From: a virus
DNA: 29,410 nucleotides
Reading direction: 5' to 3' (one strand)
IMG/VR virus record: IMGVR_UViG_3300029286_003709
Coordinates: 1-29,410 of that record
The position numbers were made by a program, and so were the translations under genes. Shown one piece after another: positions 27,014 through 29,410 of the stretch (positions within the stretch are counted from its first letter, which is position 1; every line of letters begins with the position of its first letter). Under the pieces are notes generated by a model, which ran no database searches, had not been told where the DNA came from, and was given only the letters and a program-made list of their open reading frames with translations.

Positions 27014-27466
27014 ATGTCCTGGGTTTCCATAACGATCGCCGATCTGAAGGACGCCAAGGTCTCCGCCCTGGTCGAGGCCTGCCGCACGGCCGCGCTGGGC
27101 GCCGGCCAGGCGGACCCGGTCCCGAATATCATCGCCAATGTCGCCACCCGGATCCGCGCGGAGATCTCCGGATGTGCCGGCAATGTCCTGGATGTGGATA
27201 CCGCCAAAATCCCGGCCGACCTGAAGGGCTTGGCCTGCCGGATGATTATGCGCGAGGCTATGAGTCGGTTGCAGCAGCCGCTCACCGAGGACGAGCGCGA
27301 GGAACAGCGCAACGACTTGCGCTACCTGGAACGCATCGCCAAGTGCGAGATCCCGGTCGCCAGCACGGATACCCCGGCCGTCTCGGAAGTCCAGCACGGC
27401 CTGGCTATCCAGCAGGCCAGCACCCCAACCCGCAACGCAACCAGGGAAAAATTGGCGGGACTATGA
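27014..27466 (+). CDS. Mu gp36-like head-tail connector protein (DUF1320 type)
   Basis: This 150-residue, mainly helical protein has the gp36-like order: a short N-terminal region, then ADPVPNIIANVATRIRAEISGC, then a middle IPADLKGLACRMIMREAMSRL helix, and an EDEREEQRNDLRYLERIAKCEIPV helix with charged ends. The family joins head and tail in Mu-type phages. Its position after the capsid gene and before F-like and G-like genes agrees. The ribosome site is weak. The stop overlaps the next start (ATGA). Confidence 0.82.
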   Translation: MSWVSITIADLKDAKVSALVEACRTAALGAGQADPVPNIIANVATRIRAEISGCAGNVLDVDTAKIPADLKGLACRMIMREAMSRLQQPLTEDEREEQRNDLRYLERIAKCEIPVASTDTPAVSEVQHGLAIQQASTPTRNATREKLAGL

Positions 27467-27936
27467 AAACAGGTAAAAAAAATCGGCGATCCGTCCGATC
27501 GGTCAGATCCGTCCGATTCGCCGGGGCGGTCCTCTTCGCTTTTCTGTTTTCCGTTTCCTGTTTCGCCCTCGAGCCCGCGTCGCTCTCCATCATCAGCCTC
27601 CGCGAAGAGGCTGTGGCCAATGCCTCTGAAGCCGATTTCTACAGCGGCGCGCCGCTCCTGTTGACCAATTGCATCGCCTATTCCGGCTCGACCACCAACA
27701 GCGCGCCGCAAAACCTGAGCAATCTGACCGTCGTCATCAAACTGGGCGTGGTGACCAATAACATCGCCTATACCGGCACAGTCGCCAACGCCACCAGCGG
27801 GACCTGGTGGGTGCGCATCGCTTCCGTCCCCAGCAACTGGGAATCGCCTAAGCTTTTCCTGCAACTCACGAATTCGACCGGCGATTGCCGGTTCGGGTAC
27901 CCGTTCAAAAATTTAAAGGTGAAAACACCCTTGTGA
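27463..27936 (+). CDS. Exported beta-rich protein in the head operon
   Basis: This 157-residue protein is translationally coupled to the gp36-like gene. The signal peptide has an unusual basic start (KKNRRSVRSVRSVR) coded by a family A tract (27486-27520), then the core GAVLFAFLFSVSCFA. The mature part is beta-rich. Its second half (NLTVVIKLGVV, then GTVANATSGTWWVRIASVPSNW, then YPFKNLKVKTPL) resembles small beta-sandwich modules of phage baseplate or fibre proteins. It may be a fibre-like or surface protein. Whether the signal really directs export or anchors it in the membrane is open. Confidence 0.8.
   Translation: MKTGKKNRRSVRSVRSVRFAGAVLFAFLFSVSCFALEPASLSIISLREEAVANASEADFYSGAPLLLTNCIAYSGSTTNSAPQNLSNLTVVIKLGVVTNNIAYTGTVANATSGTWWVRIASVPSNWESPKLFLQLTNSTGDCRFGYPFKNLKVKTPL
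27486..27520. repeat. Family A repeat tract encoding the basic part of a signal peptide
   Basis: CCGTCCGATCGGTCAGATCC-type units are read in a frame that gives RSVRSVRSVR at the N-terminus of the 27463 gene. Confidence 0.8.
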
Positions 27937-27962
27937 TCGGACTGATCCGTCGAATCCGTCCG
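27934..27962. repeat. Family A repeat tract
   Basis: GATCGGACTGATCCGTC units lie between the 27463 gene and the F-like gene. Confidence 0.7.
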
Positions 27963-27988
27963 GCCAAGGCCGGATCGCGGAAACAAAA

Positions 27989-28864
27989 ATGCCCTTAAAC
28001 CTCACAGCCCAGCCTAACCCGAGCGCCGTTGCGCACCTGGCGGCGAAGACGCCCGTCGCCTCGATCCTGCGCTCGGCTGAATGGGCCTATGTGCCCGTCG
28101 CCCTGAGCGAGCGCGCCCAGCGCTCCGCCGGCGTGGAATCCGTGCGCTTCCTTCAAACCGTCCAGGATAAAGTCATGAAAGTTGTCTCCCTCCAGCGCGA
28201 ACGCCTGGCTAACGGCAAAGAGGCATTCGTGACCCGCGATAGTTTTATCGCTGACCTGCGCCAGGTTGCCCGTGAGGAGGGCATAGGTGGCCCTGGGCCG
28301 GGTCTGTCCTCCGAAGGCCGGCCCACGGCAGGCGCTCTTACCGATGTGCAGTCCTCGGCCCGCCTGGGGCTGATTTACGATATGCAGAGAGAACAAGCCC
28401 TGGGCTTCGCCTCCTGGAAGATCGGCCAGGACCGCGATGTCCTCGATGCCTTCCCGGCCCAGGAGTTGATCCGCGTCGAATCCCGCCGCATGCACCGCGA
28501 CTGGCAATCCCGCTGGATCGCCGCCGGAGGTGAGCTTGTGTCCGGTGGACCGGCCATTGCCGGCGGCCGCATGATCGCCCTCAAGACCGATCCTATCTGG
28601 GAAAACATCTCCATTTTCGGCACACCCTGGCCGCCATTCGATTGGGGTTCTGGCATGGGTTTGCGCGATGTCTCCCGCAAGGAGGCCATGCAATTGGGCC
28701 TGCTCGAGCCGACCGATCGTATCGAGCCATCTGAAGCCGGCTTTAATTCCGGCCTGGCCGCCGGCGTGGACGTCGCCAATATCGCCGAGCCATTTATCGC
28801 CGCTCTGAAAAAGATATTCGGTGCGAAAATTCAAATTCAGGGGAATAAGTTAGCCTGGGCGTGA
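27989..28864 (+). CDS. Mu F-like head morphogenesis protein
   Basis: This 291-residue protein has the minor-head (F / SPP1 gp7-like) pattern. The N-terminal helical part contains ASILRSAEWAYVPVAL. The central SARLGLIYDMQREQALGFASW segment precedes the hallmark MHRDWQSRWIAAGG. The C-terminal GRMIALKTDPIWENISIFGTPWPPFDWGSGMG is highly typical for the family. It acts in head assembly and, in relatives, in DNA ejection. In Mu the F gene lies directly after the portal gene. Here it follows the gp36-like gene, so the F-G pair has moved. A repeat-like Gly/Pro insert sits at about residues 98-112. Confidence 0.88.
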   Translation: MPLNLTAQPNPSAVAHLAAKTPVASILRSAEWAYVPVALSERAQRSAGVESVRFLQTVQDKVMKVVSLQRERLANGKEAFVTRDSFIADLRQVAREEGIGGPGPGLSSEGRPTAGALTDVQSSARLGLIYDMQREQALGFASWKIGQDRDVLDAFPAQELIRVESRRMHRDWQSRWIAAGGELVSGGPAIAGGRMIALKTDPIWENISIFGTPWPPFDWGSGMGLRDVSRKEAMQLGLLEPTDRIEPSEAGFNSGLAAGVDVANIAEPFIAALKKIFGAKIQIQGNKLAWA

Positions 28865-28907
28865 TCCGCGTGATCGGTCGGATCCGACGGATCCGTCTGA
28901 TCGGTCC
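28861..28907. repeat. Family A repeat tract
   Basis: GATCGGTCGGATCCGACGGATCC-type units lie between the F-like and G-like genes. Confidence 0.75.
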
Positions 28908-28927
28908 ACAAAATCGCGTGAAACAAA

Positions 28928-29410
28928 ATGCTTACCATCAACATAACCGAGCCCGCAATGCCGGAGGAATTAAAGACCATCCCGAAATTCCTCGCGAACC
29001 CCAGGCCTCTCCTTGCCGCCGGCGGCCGTCAATTAGTCAGCGACCTGCAGGATCATTTTGCGGAACGCAACGACCAGCCCAACAAGAAGGGGTGGCCCAA
29101 GAAAAACTTCTGGGCCGGCATCCGCGGCGCCACCGCGCTGGCCGAGGTCTCCGATAATTCCGCCACCGTCTCCATTTCCGATCCGGCCATTAACCAGAAG
29201 GTTTATGGCGGAACTATTACGCCCAAGCGCGGGAAGATGTTGGCTATCCCGCTGATCGCCGATGCCTATGTCGCTGGGTCCCCCCGAACACTCCCGATAA
29301 ATTTCCTTCGCCTTATGGTGGCCCGTTCTGGCGGTGTCTATCTTGTGGAAAACGATTCAACGCGCGCGCCAAAGGGCAGAAATAAGCCCGGCATGTCGTT
29401 CGCCGGCCGT
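28928..29410 (+). CDS. Mu G-like virion morphogenesis protein (partial, runs off the window)
   Basis: The frame opens with ATG at 28928 and has no stop through the last base, giving 161 codons of a truncated gene. After the N-terminal INITEPAMPEELKTI, the core reads FWAGIRGATALAEV, VSISDPAINQKVYGG and TITPKRGKMLAIPLIADAYV. This matches the phage virion morphogenesis (gpG / tail completion) pattern, in which an FW-x-x-x-R-x-A segment and a YGG-T-I-x-P-K-x-x-K-x-L-x-I-P motif are typical. It follows the F-like gene, as in Mu. No ribosome site is visible. Confidence 0.82.
   Translation, partial: MLTINITEPAMPEELKTIPKFLANPRPLLAAGGRQLVSDLQDHFAERNDQPNKKGWPKKNFWAGIRGATALAEVSDNSATVSISDPAINQKVYGGTITPKRGKMLAIPLIADAYVAGSPRTLPINFLRLMVARSGGVYLVENDSTRAPKGRNKPGMSFAGR

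Noticed and set aside
19071-28834. Long antisense frames opposite terminase, portal, capsid and F-like genes
   Set aside because: They arise from the GC-rich third codon positions of the real genes and show no starts with ribosome sites or family motifs.
1-29410. Phage ends, attachment sites, tRNA genes
   Set aside because: No terminal inverted sequence with flanking 5-base duplication, no Mu-type end-binding site set and no cloverleaf could be recognised by eye.

Overview
The window is most of a temperate, transposable (Mu-type) phage or prophage. The set is diagnostic: a Mu A-like DDE transposase, a Mu B-like ATPase, Gam, GemA, an S24-type repressor, and then a Mu-order head cluster (gp25/gp26/gp27-like proteins, gp28-like terminase, gp29-like portal, I/Z protease-scaffold, major capsid, gp36-like, F-like, G-like). 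The left edge falls at the end of a complete gene. The right edge cuts through the G-like gene. No phage end, attachment site, tRNA, rRNA or CRISPR array was seen. The host is probably a GC-rich Gram-negative of the Planctomycetota-Verrucomicrobiota-Lentisphaerota-Kiritimatiellota kind. This rests only on general resemblance (many exported Thr/Asn-rich proteins, many dispersed intergenic short-repeat tracts), so treat it as a guess.

Layout. (1) 1-12389, mainly minus strand, is the early module read right to left: a ribbon-helix-helix regulator and small DNA-binding proteins, a muramidase-like protein, transposase A, transposition ATPase B, an exported HNH protein, Gam, GemA, a D12 adenine methyltransferase, a minimal PolX-type polymerase and a second D12 methyltransferase. 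Three plus-strand genes (8715-9188, 9898-10365, 11022-11429) interrupt it and look like cargo. (2) 12390-12489 is the divergent control region, with a consensus-like leftward promoter whose spacer holds a perfect palindrome. (3) 12490-13730, plus strand, holds the repressor translationally coupled to an exported protein. (4) 13731-14124 has no gene but two hairpins. (5) 14125-29410, plus strand, is the late module: a patatin phospholipase, a duplicated helical protein, a propeller-like protein, packaging genes, portal, protease/scaffold, capsid and connector genes. Three genes for proteins with signal peptides sit between the head genes.

How it works together. Repressor and RHR protein would set the lysis/lysogeny choice at the divergent region. 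Leftward transcription supplies A and B for replicative transposition, Gam to guard ends and methyltransferases to mark DNA. Rightward transcription builds heads and packages DNA.

The most unusual feature is a set of microsatellite-like tracts with 7-9 base periods, in at least five sequence families, lying between genes and also in frame inside genes. One tract encodes nearly all of a signal peptide. Another forms the linker between the protease and scaffold domains of the I/Z protein. A 90-bp direct repeat (87/90 identical) has partly duplicated an excisionase-like gene around one of the cargo genes.
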